Origin: Fibrobacter sp. UBA4375
Lineage (GTDB): Bacteria; Fibrobacterota; Fibrobacteria; Fibrobacterales; Fibrobacteraceae
Length of the DNA: 18,244 bases
Direction of reading: 5' to 3'
Assembly: GCA_002391195.1 (NCBI GenBank)
Contig: DGRZ01000072.1
Span: forward strand, 1-18,244
Both the position numbers and the translations under genes were made by a program. This document shows, piece after piece, positions 7,658 through 15,714 of the stretch (its first letter is position 1; every line of letters starts with the position of its first letter). The notes under the pieces are model-generated. The model saw only the letters and a list, made by a program, of their open reading frames with translations. It did not search any database and had not been told where the DNA came from.

Positions 7658-7700
7658 GATTTCTGCCTTGCCTCGTCAACTTACATCCCCGCCACCTTCC

Positions 7701-7750
7701 TGTCATCCCCGCCCGTTCGGCGGGCTCAGGGCAGGCTCCGGCGGGGATCT
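7701..7750. repeat. TGTCATCCCCG…CGGGGATCT repeat, copy 2
   Basis: The outer arms ATCCCCGC and GCGGGGAT enclose a variable middle with its own hairpin GCCCG-TTCGG-CGGGC (7711-7725). Same ends as the copies at 5439-5500 and 18017-18040. Confidence 0.75.
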
Positions 7751-7783
7751 CCCATCATCAACACACTCAGCAAGTCATCCATC

Positions 7784-7818
7784 ACCCCCTCGCCTAGGGG
7801 CGCCGCCCCTAAAACCCC
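7784..7818. repeat. GGGGTTTTAGGGGC palindromic repeat, copy 2 (inverted)
   Basis: Read on the minus strand it is GGGGTTTTAGGGGC, three bases, then GCCCCTAGGCGAGGGGGT, nearly the same as copy 1 at 2309-2345. Palindrome arms are 7795-7801 and 7805-7811. It lies 10 bases beyond the stop codon of the 7829-8398 gene. Confidence 0.75.
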
Positions 7819-7828
7819 AAAGCAAGAA

Positions 7829-8398
7829 TTATCGTTTGTTGAAGTAGGCGTCAAAGCAGGCTTTCTGTGAAATCCGACGTTTATCAGCATTAAATACACA
7901 ATCTGTTTTTTCCTCAGAATCCTTACTAAACTTTGTTTTCATCACCAATTTATTACCATCATAAAAATCAAACTGGCCATGTTTCACCAACTTACTTCCA
8001 AACAAGCCACTCTTACAGATTCCGGTAATTGAGATAGAATGTTCTTTAAACACTTTTTCACCATAATTGATTGTAAATTTTTTTCCATTCTTGACTTCTG
8101 GTTTAGAGCAAATGGAAGTCATCATCGAATCTAAAGGATGCACACTTTCTTTATTTTCAGCCACCATTACAAACCTATCCGTTGAACCATTCGCATAGGT
8201 TATACTTTCCACCTCGTTTTTCTTGATTGAGTACGCAGGGCCTTCCAAATTATCCAAACGTTTGTATTGGATTTGAGACTCTCCTATTTCTGTTACTTTC
8301 ACGGTAGCGGAATCCCCATTACGGTAACGAACTACATCCTGACCTAAAGCCAAGGTAAAAGGCAGCAAAGCCGCAACAACCACGAATCGGAAATTCAT
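7829..8398 (-). CDS. Small secreted protein of unknown function
   Basis: A 189-residue protein opening with a clear signal peptide (MNFRFVVVAALLPFTLALG, cleavage probably just before QDV), so it is exported to the periplasm or surface. The first mature part (about 20-75) has the pattern DVVRYRNGDSATVKVTEIG, then YKRLDNLEGPAYSIKKNEVESITYANG. This resembles a short beta-rich module common in secreted proteins of Bacteroidota, where a predicted strand pair carries a K-x-x-DNx-GP-x-Y-x-I-K-K motif. The remaining 110 residues hold four Cys and are not recognised. AGAGG lies upstream of the ATG. The gene is visibly richer in A/T than gpmI or argBD, so recent acquisition or low expression is possible. 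It is divergent from the ferredoxin gene. No function is proposed. Confidence 0.8.
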   Translation of the reverse strand: MNFRFVVVAALLPFTLALGQDVVRYRNGDSATVKVTEIGESQIQYKRLDNLEGPAYSIKKNEVESITYANGSTDRFVMVAENKESVHPLDSMMTSICSKPEVKNGKKFTINYGEKVFKEHSISITGICKSGLFGSKLVKHGQFDFYDGNKLVMKTKFSKDSEEKTDCVFNADKRRISQKACFDAYFNKR

Positions 8399-8456
8399 AA
8401 TCCTACCTCTCTTTTTAAAGATTTACGGCCCGAAACTATTCCCGGCAGCCTTTCTG

Positions 8457-8484
8457 AATGTAAAAAAAAAACAACATTTGTCAA
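8457..8484 (-). promoter_or_regulatory. Promoter of the 7829-8398 gene
   Basis: On the minus strand a perfect TTGACA (8484-8479) is followed after 16 bases by TACATT (8462-8457). The spacer is dominated by a run of ten T. The leader would be about 50 bases. Confidence 0.6.
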
Positions 8485-8541
8485 TCAAGCAGTTTTTCTT
8501 AAATCTTTGACATTTTTCTTTCGTTTTCATCCATTTTTTTA

Positions 8542-8549
8542 TATCTTTG
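8542..8549 (+). promoter_or_regulatory. Likely -10 of the ferredoxin promoter
   Basis: TATCTTTG fits the TAnnTTTG form seen before gpmI and argB and lies 35 bases before the ferredoxin ATG. The -35 is weak (TTTCGT at 8519-8524, 17-base spacer). The word ATCTTTGAC occurs twice, at 8503-8511 and 8543-8551, exactly 40 bases apart. Confidence 0.45.
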
Positions 8550-8584
8550 ACCTAATCACAAACCAAAGACACAAGAGGTAAATT

Positions 8585-8782
8585 ATGGCTATTTCTAAAG
8601 TTTGGCTGGATGAATCCAGCGACGAATGCGTATCTTGCGGCGCTTGCGAAGCTACTTGCGACGCAGTGTTCAGCGTTCCCGAAAAGATGCAGGTGAAGGA
8701 AGGCGTTGACTATTCCGCTTACGAAAGCGAAATCAAGGACGCTGCCGACTCCTGCCCCGCCGGCGTCATCAAGTACGAGTAG
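8585..8782 (+). CDS. Single-cluster 4Fe-4S ferredoxin
   Basis: A 65-residue low-potential electron carrier. Cys15, Cys18 and Cys21 (C-x2-C-x2-C) together with Cys57 in DSCPAGVI bind one [4Fe-4S] cluster, as in Desulfovibrio-type monocluster ferredoxins. A further Cys25 follows three residues after Cys21. In Desulfovibrio gigas ferredoxin the equivalent Cys forms a disulfide with a second Cys in the middle of the chain, but no such partner is present here, so Cys25 is unpaired. The protein is acidic, as expected for a soluble redox carrier. AAGAGG lies 6 bases before the ATG. It stands alone, divergent from the small secreted protein, so its redox partner cannot be read from context. Confidence 0.93.
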   Translation: MAISKVWLDESSDECVSCGACEATCDAVFSVPEKMQVKEGVDYSAYESEIKDAADSCPAGVIKYE

Positions 8783-8791
8783 CGCACAAGG

Positions 8792-8867
8792 CGAGTGATG
8801 CAGCAAAATGCGAGCATTTTGCTATATCCGAGCCGAAGCGCAGACGCCGTAGTGAAACGAAGGCGTC
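8792..8867. repeat. CGGCTCG-type palindrome element plus hairpin
   Basis: AGCAAAATGC-GA-GCATTTTGCT (8802-8823) has 10-base perfect arms. Read on the minus strand it is preceded, 5 bases away, by CGGCTCG (8835-8829), the same heptamer and spacing as the 443-460 palindrome before gpmI. A second hairpin, GACGCC/GGCGTC (8843-8848 and 8862-8867), follows. The element begins 10 bases after the ferredoxin stop. Confidence 0.75.
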
Positions 8868-8877
8868 AATAATACGA

Positions 8878-8907
8878 TTAGGGAAGGCTTCCGCCCTCCC
8901 TAAAACC
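8878..8907. repeat. Divergent GGTTTTAGGG palindromic repeat, copy 3
   Basis: On the minus strand it reads GGTTTTAGGGAGGGC, four bases, then GCCTTCCCTAA: a 10-bp stem with one mismatch. The layout matches the GGGGTTTTAGGGGC copies at 2309 and 7784, with a changed palindrome. Confidence 0.6.
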
Positions 8908-8921
8908 TACCTTACAAATTT

Positions 8922-8952
8922 AAAAAGACCTCCCCTATGGGAGGTCTTTTTT
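8922..8952. terminator. Bidirectional terminator between ferredoxin and GH9 genes
   Basis: A perfect 13-bp stem (AAAAAGACCTCCC at 8922-8934 with 8939-8951), 4-base loop, and T-runs in both directions. It serves the converging ferredoxin (+) and GH9 (-) genes. Confidence 0.93.
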
Positions 8953-8969
8953 CGGATATCCGTCATAAA

Positions 8970-11900
8970 TCACTTGATACGGCGGTAGCCCATGGAAATT
9001 CTCTTTTCCTTGTTCTGCTTTTTCACCGTTCCGGCGCGATGTTTCTTGTTGGCCGTAGGCGCAATGGCCACTTCCTTCGTATGGAAGATAAACTTCGACA
9101 CGTAGGGGCCTGTCGCGATGGCCCTGCCGTTTTCAGCAGCGGGGTTACCATCGTGAGGCAGCCATTCAAGCTTCAGGTGGATGGTTCCGTCGGCAGACAA
9201 CTTGTCAATTCCGATTTCATCCAAATCAAATTCGTATTCCGTCTGGGTCACATGGGCACCCATGTTGGTGTAAATGTCCAACGTGAAAGCAATATGAGCC
9301 TTCCAAGCGAAATTATCCAATGAATCCTTCTGGAGCAAAATCGGCATCTCCACATCGATGTTAAACACCGGGCCTCCATGCTTGTAAGCGGCAGTGTCGT
9401 AAGAGAGCATGGAACTGTACGGAGTCAACTTCTTCTTGCCATTTGCGATAAGGGTTTCCTCTGAACCGCTCAACACGCTCAGGCGGAAGTCCTCGTCCTT
9501 TTCGGGCATGTTGCCTGCAAACAGGTCGTCACCCTTAGCTGTAGTGCTTACACCCTCGGCCATCTTCACCCTGAACCGGACGTCTTCAATCTCACCCACC
9601 ACAGGGACCCAGGGGCTTTCTTCACCCGGCAACAGGTTCGCCTTGTCCTTTGTAATGGAGTTGACCTGTATCGGCAAGCGCAGAGAATCACCGATATGCA
9701 CATGATTGTCCGCATCTTCTTCACGGAAAGCGAAAGTCCAATACATCACATCTAGATACTTGTCCAGCTTCGTGTCAGCCGGCTGGTAATAGGACTTCAG
9801 GCCTTCGTGGAACCTTTCAAGGAACTGGGCTTTTTCGTTTCCGGAAGCCACCAGAGGCTCCGACAGTTCTACACGAAGAGCGTAAGTCGAACCGTACTTG
9901 CTGAGCCTTGCAGCCGTCAGCACCGGCGGGCAATCGTCATTAAGCATATAGCTCTTGTCGAAGAAGCCTCCTTCTTCGCCCTTGCGTGGCATTACGGAGC
10001 CCTTTCCACCACGGCTACCATAGGTCTTTTTCAAGAATACGCCTTCGGGAATCTTGATACGCATAGCCGTATGTTTCTGCAACAACGTGTCATGGCCCGT
10101 CGTATCAATCACGTAGTTCCAGATGGTGTCGTTCTTCACCGCATTCTGGGTCTTGTCCTTATAGCTGCACGCGTACTTGACCGGCAACCCCGTTATAGGA
10201 TCCAAAACATCCACCTCCACCATCGTGTGGGTGTTTGTATCTTCCACCATTGTAGTCTGGTTGCACCATACAGTATCCTGTCCAATAACTTCTTTATAAG
10301 AGACCTGCTTTACTTCCATAGAAGAATCTATCTTAGCCAAAATCGGCTTGATGACCGGATCTCCCTGGATAGTGTCCAAAGACCAGTCTTTCTGATTCTT
10401 GAAAGCCCTGTATATTTCCGGAGAACCCCAATATATATCGAAGCTGTCCAGCATATCCTTGTCACGCAACAGGGATTCAAATTCCAGATAAATCTCTTCG
10501 GGTTGGCCATCGCCCATCTTGTCGGTGATGCGGGCAAAAGTAACAGGCACAGGACGCACAGATTCCGTGACCGTCACAGGGCCGGCACAATTGCTCAGAC
10601 TGTTCATTCCCAGGTCAGACACGCCAAAATCTGCAAGAATTTCAGCCTTCTGGCCCGGCTTGAATATTTCTCCATTTGTATTCCCTTCGATAACATAGAG
10701 CCAGCTGCGTCCATTGTCCGAAGTGGTGGCGCTTACCACGGAGATGCCAGTCTGAGAAACTTCGGCAGAACCGTTAGTAACCCGCAGGGGCCAAACGCTA
10801 TAAGAGGCTAGCATCACCGGCTCCGTGAAAATAATCTTCAAGGTATCCTGGGCATACTGGTGATTCTCATTTTCCAGAATGGTCACGCCCTTGAGAGTCG
10901 GGGCGATACCATCCTTGATAGGGGCCTTTTCCGTAGTGACAACGCCCTTCTCCGTAATGTAGAACGTCACCAAGCCAGTCGGTGCTCCGGTCTGCGGAAC
11001 CTGGCCCGCATTCGGCGTAAACACAGCCTCGGTGCCATTGACGCTAGAGGGCTTCAGCAGAACAGTCAAAGGCTTGGTGGTTGCCGTGGAATCAAATTCA
11101 AAGAGGGCGCTGTCCAAGGTTATACCATTACCGAAAGTGCTGCCGCTGAAGGTGGCTACAATCTTGTCTCCCCTAGCGTTGCAGTCCGTATCTTGGACCA
11201 CAACATTTTGAGGAACCGGGTGCGTGGGATCCGCAAAGAAGTACTGCGTTGCCACATCTTCTTCGTCTTCGGCATCGATGTAGGTAACCGTAATTTCGTC
11301 ACCACCAAAGAACGACACCTTGGGGAGTTTCGTATCCTTTTCCGCAATAGCGGTAATCAGGTCGCTCTTGAATTCACCTGTTGTTTCGTTCACGCGATTG
11401 AGGGTCAATGTATCGATAGCACCGGTCCTGGAATTTTCAACCAGAACCTTAATCGTCTTATTGGAACGATTGTCCTTGTCCTTGACCACCACGTAGAACT
11501 TCAAAGAACCATCTGTTGCCGCAGGGCTAGAAACAGATGTGCCGTCTTCCCTGACAAGGGTCAAAATGCCCGCAGTGCGATCCCCCTTGCTAAACTGCAC
11601 GTAGTAGCTGCGGTTTACAAAGGCGCAACCGCCGTTTTCTTGGCATTCGGCACATTCGGGATTAGGACCGGCAAACACAGTAACGTCAACCTTATTGGTT
11701 CCAATAGTCATCTTCACTGGGATATCCAAATCAAACTTGCTGGTTTCATAATTATAAACAGCAGCAGTCTTTAATTGGTCCTTGGTAAGAGCCACGCCAT
11801 TCACCCAAATGGCATTTACATATCCACTTTCAGAAATCAATGCGGTTCCCTTTAGGTGCATAGTGCTCTTTACCGAGTCAATCTGGATGTAAGAACCGTT

Positions 11901-14900
11901 AGACACATTGAAAGGAGCATCAAAGGCCACGGTCATGTCGTAATGAGCACGCTTAGTGGTCATTTCCTGATAAGAGGGACTGAATCCCGAAATAAACTCA
12001 TTCTTGCGATAAACTACGATGTAGGGGTTTTTCGGAGCCTGCTCTATATCACCCTGGTCTTTATCCCATGCAGGAACACCCGCATAATCAGCACCATCAA
12101 CGTCACGCTTGTGCGCAGCCCAAGACCAGTCCGAAGAAGCCCCTCCCGCCACAAAACGTTTCTTGGCAGGCGTACGTAAAGTTTCGCAACCTCCGTTCTG
12201 GTAAATGCCACTAGAGAAGCCTATGTCAATACGCATGCGGGAAGACGACTTGATGGTTGTTCCTCCCAGCGGAATAGGAATGTACCAGTCATAGGTTCCC
12301 GTGGCTGGGTCATAGGTATCATCCAGTTTCACAGGCACTGCATGTCGCAGGTAGTAGCGTATGGAATCATCTACACTTTCACCATTCTGGTTCACGCAGG
12401 GTCTATTGAATCCCGCTTCATCATAAGCCTGACAAATATCTTCGTCTGCCAGCAAGGGGCAGGAGCCAGGCTGGTTGTTTACACCAGGTACAGCCTCGAT
12501 TTCGTCAGGTCTTGCCGTCACATACATGCGTAATGTCAATTCGTTAAACGCACGGTCTTCGTTATTGATAAGGTTCAAGTTCAAGAAGTCCATGCCGCCA
12601 AAATCGTACTGATACACACTAACGTCAAAGTCGTAATGCGTCACGGGGGTTGTGAACTTCAGGGGTATTCCGTTGTCATCAGTACAACGTTGCACCCCAT
12701 TACTTTCAACACAATAATAATAGGTAGTCTGTTCCTTGAGGCCGCCAATTTTCACATAATGGAAACTGGTAGGGATTCCGCTCACATCTGCATTGGCGTC
12801 CCCGGTATTCCAGTGCATCTTGTCGTAGGTGGTAAGGACCGTATCCCAGTACATTTTGGATTCGTACTGGCCATTGGGCGTGTACCACATGACCTCGGCA
12901 CTGTCAGAACTCAAGTTACACACCTTCACGTTCTGGATATCTGCCGCAGGAGGTTCGCTAGCTAACGTGGTAAAGTAGAACGGCGTAAGGGTGGAATCCA
13001 CCAGCCAGCGTGTAGCGTACTTTTCGCTCCTGGCGTTAATGGCCACCACCTTAAAGTAATAGGTGGTCCCGTTCTTCAGGTTCTTCATGTGAATGGTATG
13101 TTTGACCCCGGGAACAGAATCCACCGCCATGTTAGCGAAGGGGCCCGTCTCGCTCTCGCTATAAAGGATCATAGCCTGTCCGCGAATATCTTGGTTTATG
13201 TTCACAATGGCGGAATCATAGCCTACATAGCGAATTTCTACATCCACCTTGGAAGGGGGTCGGTTGCGGTCTTCTTCGCGAACAGCCACAGCACAAGAGG
13301 CCACGAACATGGCCGTAGCGTCAATACAAGTTTCCGAAAGGTGGTAATCTTCCCAACTCAGTGTCGAAGGAGACCAAGCATTCTCGGTACCGGGGGTCAC
13401 ACCACCAAACAAAGCACCGGTAGGCGGATTGTACTTGTAGCCTGCACCCGGCATGTTTTTGCCTTCGGGGTTAGAGGCGCGGTGGTGCGGGTGGGCATCG
13501 TTCTTATCACCAACACCCAGCAAGAAGGACACATCCCAGGGGTTCACGCCCAGCATGTAGTTCAGCTGATTTAGGCCCAACTGCTTCATGGCGGCGGAAT
13601 TCCAGTTCTGCACGCCCTTCTGTGGGAGTTTTACGCCATCGAAATCTTTTGCGATGTCCGAATAAGCGAGAACCTCGAAAATGTTGCCAGCCTGGTAACG
13701 GTTGTAAATCCAGGTCTGATCCGTCTGCATAATGTACCATATATCATCATAACTCAGCGTGAGCGGTGTTTCCGAATTGGGATTCGGCAAGTCAATGGGA
13801 TTTGAGCCCGAACCCGACAGGTAAGACACATTAGCGGCCATGGTATAAAGAATCTTTTCAGAATAAAGCAATCGGTCCTGTTCGGAAATGCCGTACTTGG
13901 CGGCGGTTTCGGTATCGCGAAGCAACACTTTATAGAAGCCATAAAGGGCGTATGTATAGGCGTTGGCCCAGCTGGTATTCTTGGAAGACTTGGTCATGCC
14001 GTTGCTAGAAGATCCCATCCAGCCACCTTTAAACTTATCTGCCCCGGGCCCCGAAGATTGCACCATTTCTTGGCTGGAAATAGCTTCCTTCAGGTAGTAA
14101 TCATCGCCCGTCTTGGGGTAGGTAGCATAGTGCAAAGCCCATGCGGCAAGGGCTAAGTCATCATGGTATTCGTTGTTTCCATTATAGGCCGGGCTAGACC
14201 AACCCGCAGGAACGGTGTTATATACATAGGGCAACCCAGTTTTGCCATATTTTTCCATACCATAGGTTGACTTACCAAGAGCCAGATTCTTAGCAAAGTC
14301 GTAAAGCTGCTCCGCAACCATCAAGCAGCTATCTGCAAAAGCCTTGTCGTAAACGGCGTAATCAACACTCAGTATAGCAAGGCCCGCCGCAATCTGGCCC
14401 GAAATATTGGAACCCAATTCGCCCAAACGGACATCACGTTCATGGGGACCACCACGCCCAGTCAAACTTGCAGGGAGTGCATCCTGATTTTCGGGCCTAC
14501 CCCACCAGCCGTGGTCCGCACCAAAGTTACCCACGGACACGGCCATATTGTCTATGATGCCATCGGCAAATACATAGGCACGCATAAAGAAGTCCGCACC
14601 ATGCTTGGCTTCACGTAAAATATCGGGAATACCATCGGTATTGACCGTTTCGCCCATATTATAGGCATAATGGTCTTCGTCGCGGTCTGGATTAGCAGCC
14701 GCCATCACAGCAAGCACCATAAACGCGTACGCCTGGGTCTGAGACTCCTTCAAGTGGTCACCGCAATCGTACCATCCCCCCTGTAAGGCCCCTTCCTTGG
14801 GCGTAAATCCAGCAACAGCGCCCGCCCCCTTCGTAAACGGGCCCGCTCCATCCTTGGTGTGGCTTGGTCTATGGAACCAGGATTCCGAATTGCCGGAACG

Positions 14901-15593
14901 GTTTATCCCATAGAACTTGAGGGTGGCATCACGAACCATGGAGTAAACTTTGTCGCTGATAATAAAAGTCGCCGAATACTGGTTAAGGACCTTAACACGA
15001 TATCGAGTGTCTGCATGGAGGCCGGTTGCCTGCGCTAAGTTGCCTATACAGATTTCCCCCGTAGGACCTGTAGCACGGGCCGTATAGCGGCCCTGGTTGT
15101 TCGTGGCAGCATCGGTTCCCGCCTTGATATCCCAACTGGACTTGGTCAACTGGCCAGAGGGCATGAAGGTCCCGCCATCAAACACAGTTTTCCCATCCAA
15201 ATCCACAACGGAAAACTTTTCGCCGCAGGCTCCTGCAGACACATAATAAAACTGCTTTTCTGGATCGTCCGGCAAATAACCAGCCTGGTTAATACGAATT
15301 CGGCCAATGCGCAAATTCTGGGCGTCACGGAAGGCCTGGTTCAGCGTATCGGGAATAATACCATTAGCGACAAAATCCTGGGGCATGGTGCCCACTGGCG
15401 GCACCGTATTGTGTTTCTTGGCATTCGGCGTATACTTGCTGAAACTTTCGACAGTTCCGCCGTCGTCCGTGGCGGACGTATCCCATTTCATGGGCCAAAT
15501 CGGGCGGATAAGGTCGTAGGGTGTAGGCTGTTCTTGCTCAACAGCCAAAGCCAGAGCACTGAGGGCACATAACAAAACGGCAAAGAATCGCAC
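8970..15593 (-). CDS. Giant secreted multidomain GH9 cellulase
   Basis: A 2207-residue secreted endoglucanase-type protein. The start is a GTG at 15593: AAAAGGAG lies 5 bases upstream and the product then opens with a clean signal peptide (MRFFAVLLCALSALALA). In order: a GH9 N-terminal Ig-like domain (IRINQAGYLPD, about 99-215); GH9 catalytic domain (about 220-770) with GGWYDCGDH holding Asp276 and Asp279, HPHHRAS (701-707), and catalytic acid Glu754 in WEDYHLSET; two fibronectin-III-like domains (about 778-975); a beta-rich, possibly CBM3-like region (about 985-1230); several Ig-like segments; and a C-terminal FlgD/type-IX-like domain (FTLDIYTNMG…GRAIATGPYVSKFIF) with a very basic tail ending GYRRIK. 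It is two to three times longer than usual GH9 enzymes. The role, surface cellulose hydrolysis, follows from the family. Domain limits past residue 1000 are uncertain. Confidence 0.9.
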   Translation of the reverse strand: MRFFAVLLCALSALALAVEQEQPTPYDLIRPIWPMKWDTSATDDGGTVESFSKYTPNAKKHNTVPPVGTMPQDFVANGIIPDTLNQAFRDAQNLRIGRIRINQAGYLPDDPEKQFYYVSAGACGEKFSVVDLDGKTVFDGGTFMPSGQLTKSSWDIKAGTDAATNNQGRYTARATGPTGEICIGNLAQATGLHADTRYRVKVLNQYSATFIISDKVYSMVRDATLKFYGINRSGNSESWFHRPSHTKDGAGPFTKGAGAVAGFTPKEGALQGGWYDCGDHLKESQTQAYAFMVLAVMAAANPDRDEDHYAYNMGETVNTDGIPDILREAKHGADFFMRAYVFADGIIDNMAVSVGNFGADHGWWGRPENQDALPASLTGRGGPHERDVRLGELGSNISGQIAAGLAILSVDYAVYDKAFADSCLMVAEQLYDFAKNLALGKSTYGMEKYGKTGLPYVYNTVPAGWSSPAYNGNNEYHDDLALAAWALHYATYPKTGDDYYLKEAISSQEMVQSSGPGADKFKGGWMGSSSNGMTKSSKNTSWANAYTYALYGFYKVLLRDTETAAKYGISEQDRLLYSEKILYTMAANVSYLSGSGSNPIDLPNPNSETPLTLSYDDIWYIMQTDQTWIYNRYQAGNIFEVLAYSDIAKDFDGVKLPQKGVQNWNSAAMKQLGLNQLNYMLGVNPWDVSFLLGVGDKNDAHPHHRASNPEGKNMPGAGYKYNPPTGALFGGVTPGTENAWSPSTLSWEDYHLSETCIDATAMFVASCAVAVREEDRNRPPSKVDVEIRYVGYDSAIVNINQDIRGQAMILYSESETGPFANMAVDSVPGVKHTIHMKNLKNGTTYYFKVVAINARSEKYATRWLVDSTLTPFYFTTLASEPPAADIQNVKVCNLSSDSAEVMWYTPNGQYESKMYWDTVLTTYDKMHWNTGDANADVSGIPTSFHYVKIGGLKEQTTYYYCVESNGVQRCTDDNGIPLKFTTPVTHYDFDVSVYQYDFGGMDFLNLNLINNEDRAFNELTLRMYVTARPDEIEAVPGVNNQPGSCPLLADEDICQAYDEAGFNRPCVNQNGESVDDSIRYYLRHAVPVKLDDTYDPATGTYDWYIPIPLGGTTIKSSSRMRIDIGFSSGIYQNGGCETLRTPAKKRFVAGGASSDWSWAAHKRDVDGADYAGVPAWDKDQGDIEQAPKNPYIVVYRKNEFISGFSPSYQEMTTKRAHYDMTVAFDAPFNVSNGSYIQIDSVKSTMHLKGTALISESGYVNAIWVNGVALTKDQLKTAAVYNYETSKFDLDIPVKMTIGTNKVDVTVFAGPNPECAECQENGGCAFVNRSYYVQFSKGDRTAGILTLVREDGTSVSSPAATDGSLKFYVVVKDKDNRSNKTIKVLVENSRTGAIDTLTLNRVNETTGEFKSDLITAIAEKDTKLPKVSFFGGDEITVTYIDAEDEEDVATQYFFADPTHPVPQNVVVQDTDCNARGDKIVATFSGSTFGNGITLDSALFEFDSTATTKPLTVLLKPSSVNGTEAVFTPNAGQVPQTGAPTGLVTFYITEKGVVTTEKAPIKDGIAPTLKGVTILENENHQYAQDTLKIIFTEPVMLASYSVWPLRVTNGSAEVSQTGISVVSATTSDNGRSWLYVIEGNTNGEIFKPGQKAEILADFGVSDLGMNSLSNCAGPVTVTESVRPVPVTFARITDKMGDGQPEEIYLEFESLLRDKDMLDSFDIYWGSPEIYRAFKNQKDWSLDTIQGDPVIKPILAKIDSSMEVKQVSYKEVIGQDTVWCNQTTMVEDTNTHTMVEVDVLDPITGLPVKYACSYKDKTQNAVKNDTIWNYVIDTTGHDTLLQKHTAMRIKIPEGVFLKKTYGSRGGKGSVMPRKGEEGGFFDKSYMLNDDCPPVLTAARLSKYGSTYALRVELSEPLVASGNEKAQFLERFHEGLKSYYQPADTKLDKYLDVMYWTFAFREEDADNHVHIGDSLRLPIQVNSITKDKANLLPGEESPWVPVVGEIEDVRFRVKMAEGVSTTAKGDDLFAGNMPEKDEDFRLSVLSGSEETLIANGKKKLTPYSSMLSYDTAAYKHGGPVFNIDVEMPILLQKDSLDNFAWKAHIAFTLDIYTNMGAHVTQTEYEFDLDEIGIDKLSADGTIHLKLEWLPHDGNPAAENGRAIATGPYVSKFIFHTKEVAIAPTANKKHRAGTVKKQNKEKRISMGYRRIK

Positions 15594-15598
15594 GACAA

Positions 15599-15606
15599 CT
15601 CCTTTT
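15599..15606 (-). promoter_or_regulatory. Ribosome binding site that sets the GTG start of the GH9 gene
   Basis: AAAAGGAG on the minus strand ends 5 bases before GTG at 15593. The upstream in-frame GTG at 15611 lies 5' of this site and would place the site inside the coding region, so 15593 is preferred. Confidence 0.8.
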
Positions 15607-15630
15607 AGCACCCGAATCCCAAACGTGTTA

Positions 15631-15661
15631 ATTATAGTATCTTTTTTATTAAAATCGGCAA
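15631..15661 (-). promoter_or_regulatory. Promoter of the GH9 gene
   Basis: On the minus strand a perfect TATAAT (15636-15631) is preceded, 19 bases away, by TTGCCG (15661-15656). The predicted leader is about 30 bases and holds the AAAAGGAG site. The spacer is longer than the usual 17. Confidence 0.55.
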
Positions 15662-15701
15662 TGTAGCAAAAAAATTACACCTGACACCATTACATTTTGA
15701 C

Positions 15702-15707
15702 TATATT
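15702..15707 (+). promoter_or_regulatory. -10 element of the lipoprotein gene (leaderless)
   Basis: TATATT ends 7 bases before the ATG at 15715, so transcription would start at or beside the start codon. A CTGACA word lies at 15681-15686, 15 bases upstream of the -10. No ribosome binding site precedes the ATG. Confidence 0.5.
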
Positions 15708-15714
15708 CTACCCC

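Noticed and set aside
9807..11774. Long + strand frames inside the GH9 gene
   Set aside because: Antisense to a continuous 2207-residue frame with recognisable domains; no ribosome binding site or motif.
15594..15611. Upstream GTG start for the GH9 gene
   Set aside because: It would put the AAAAGGAG site inside the gene and add residues before a complete signal peptide.
15697..15714. TTG start at 15697 for the lipoprotein
   Set aside because: It overlaps the -10 element and adds MTIFYP before an otherwise complete lipoprotein signal.
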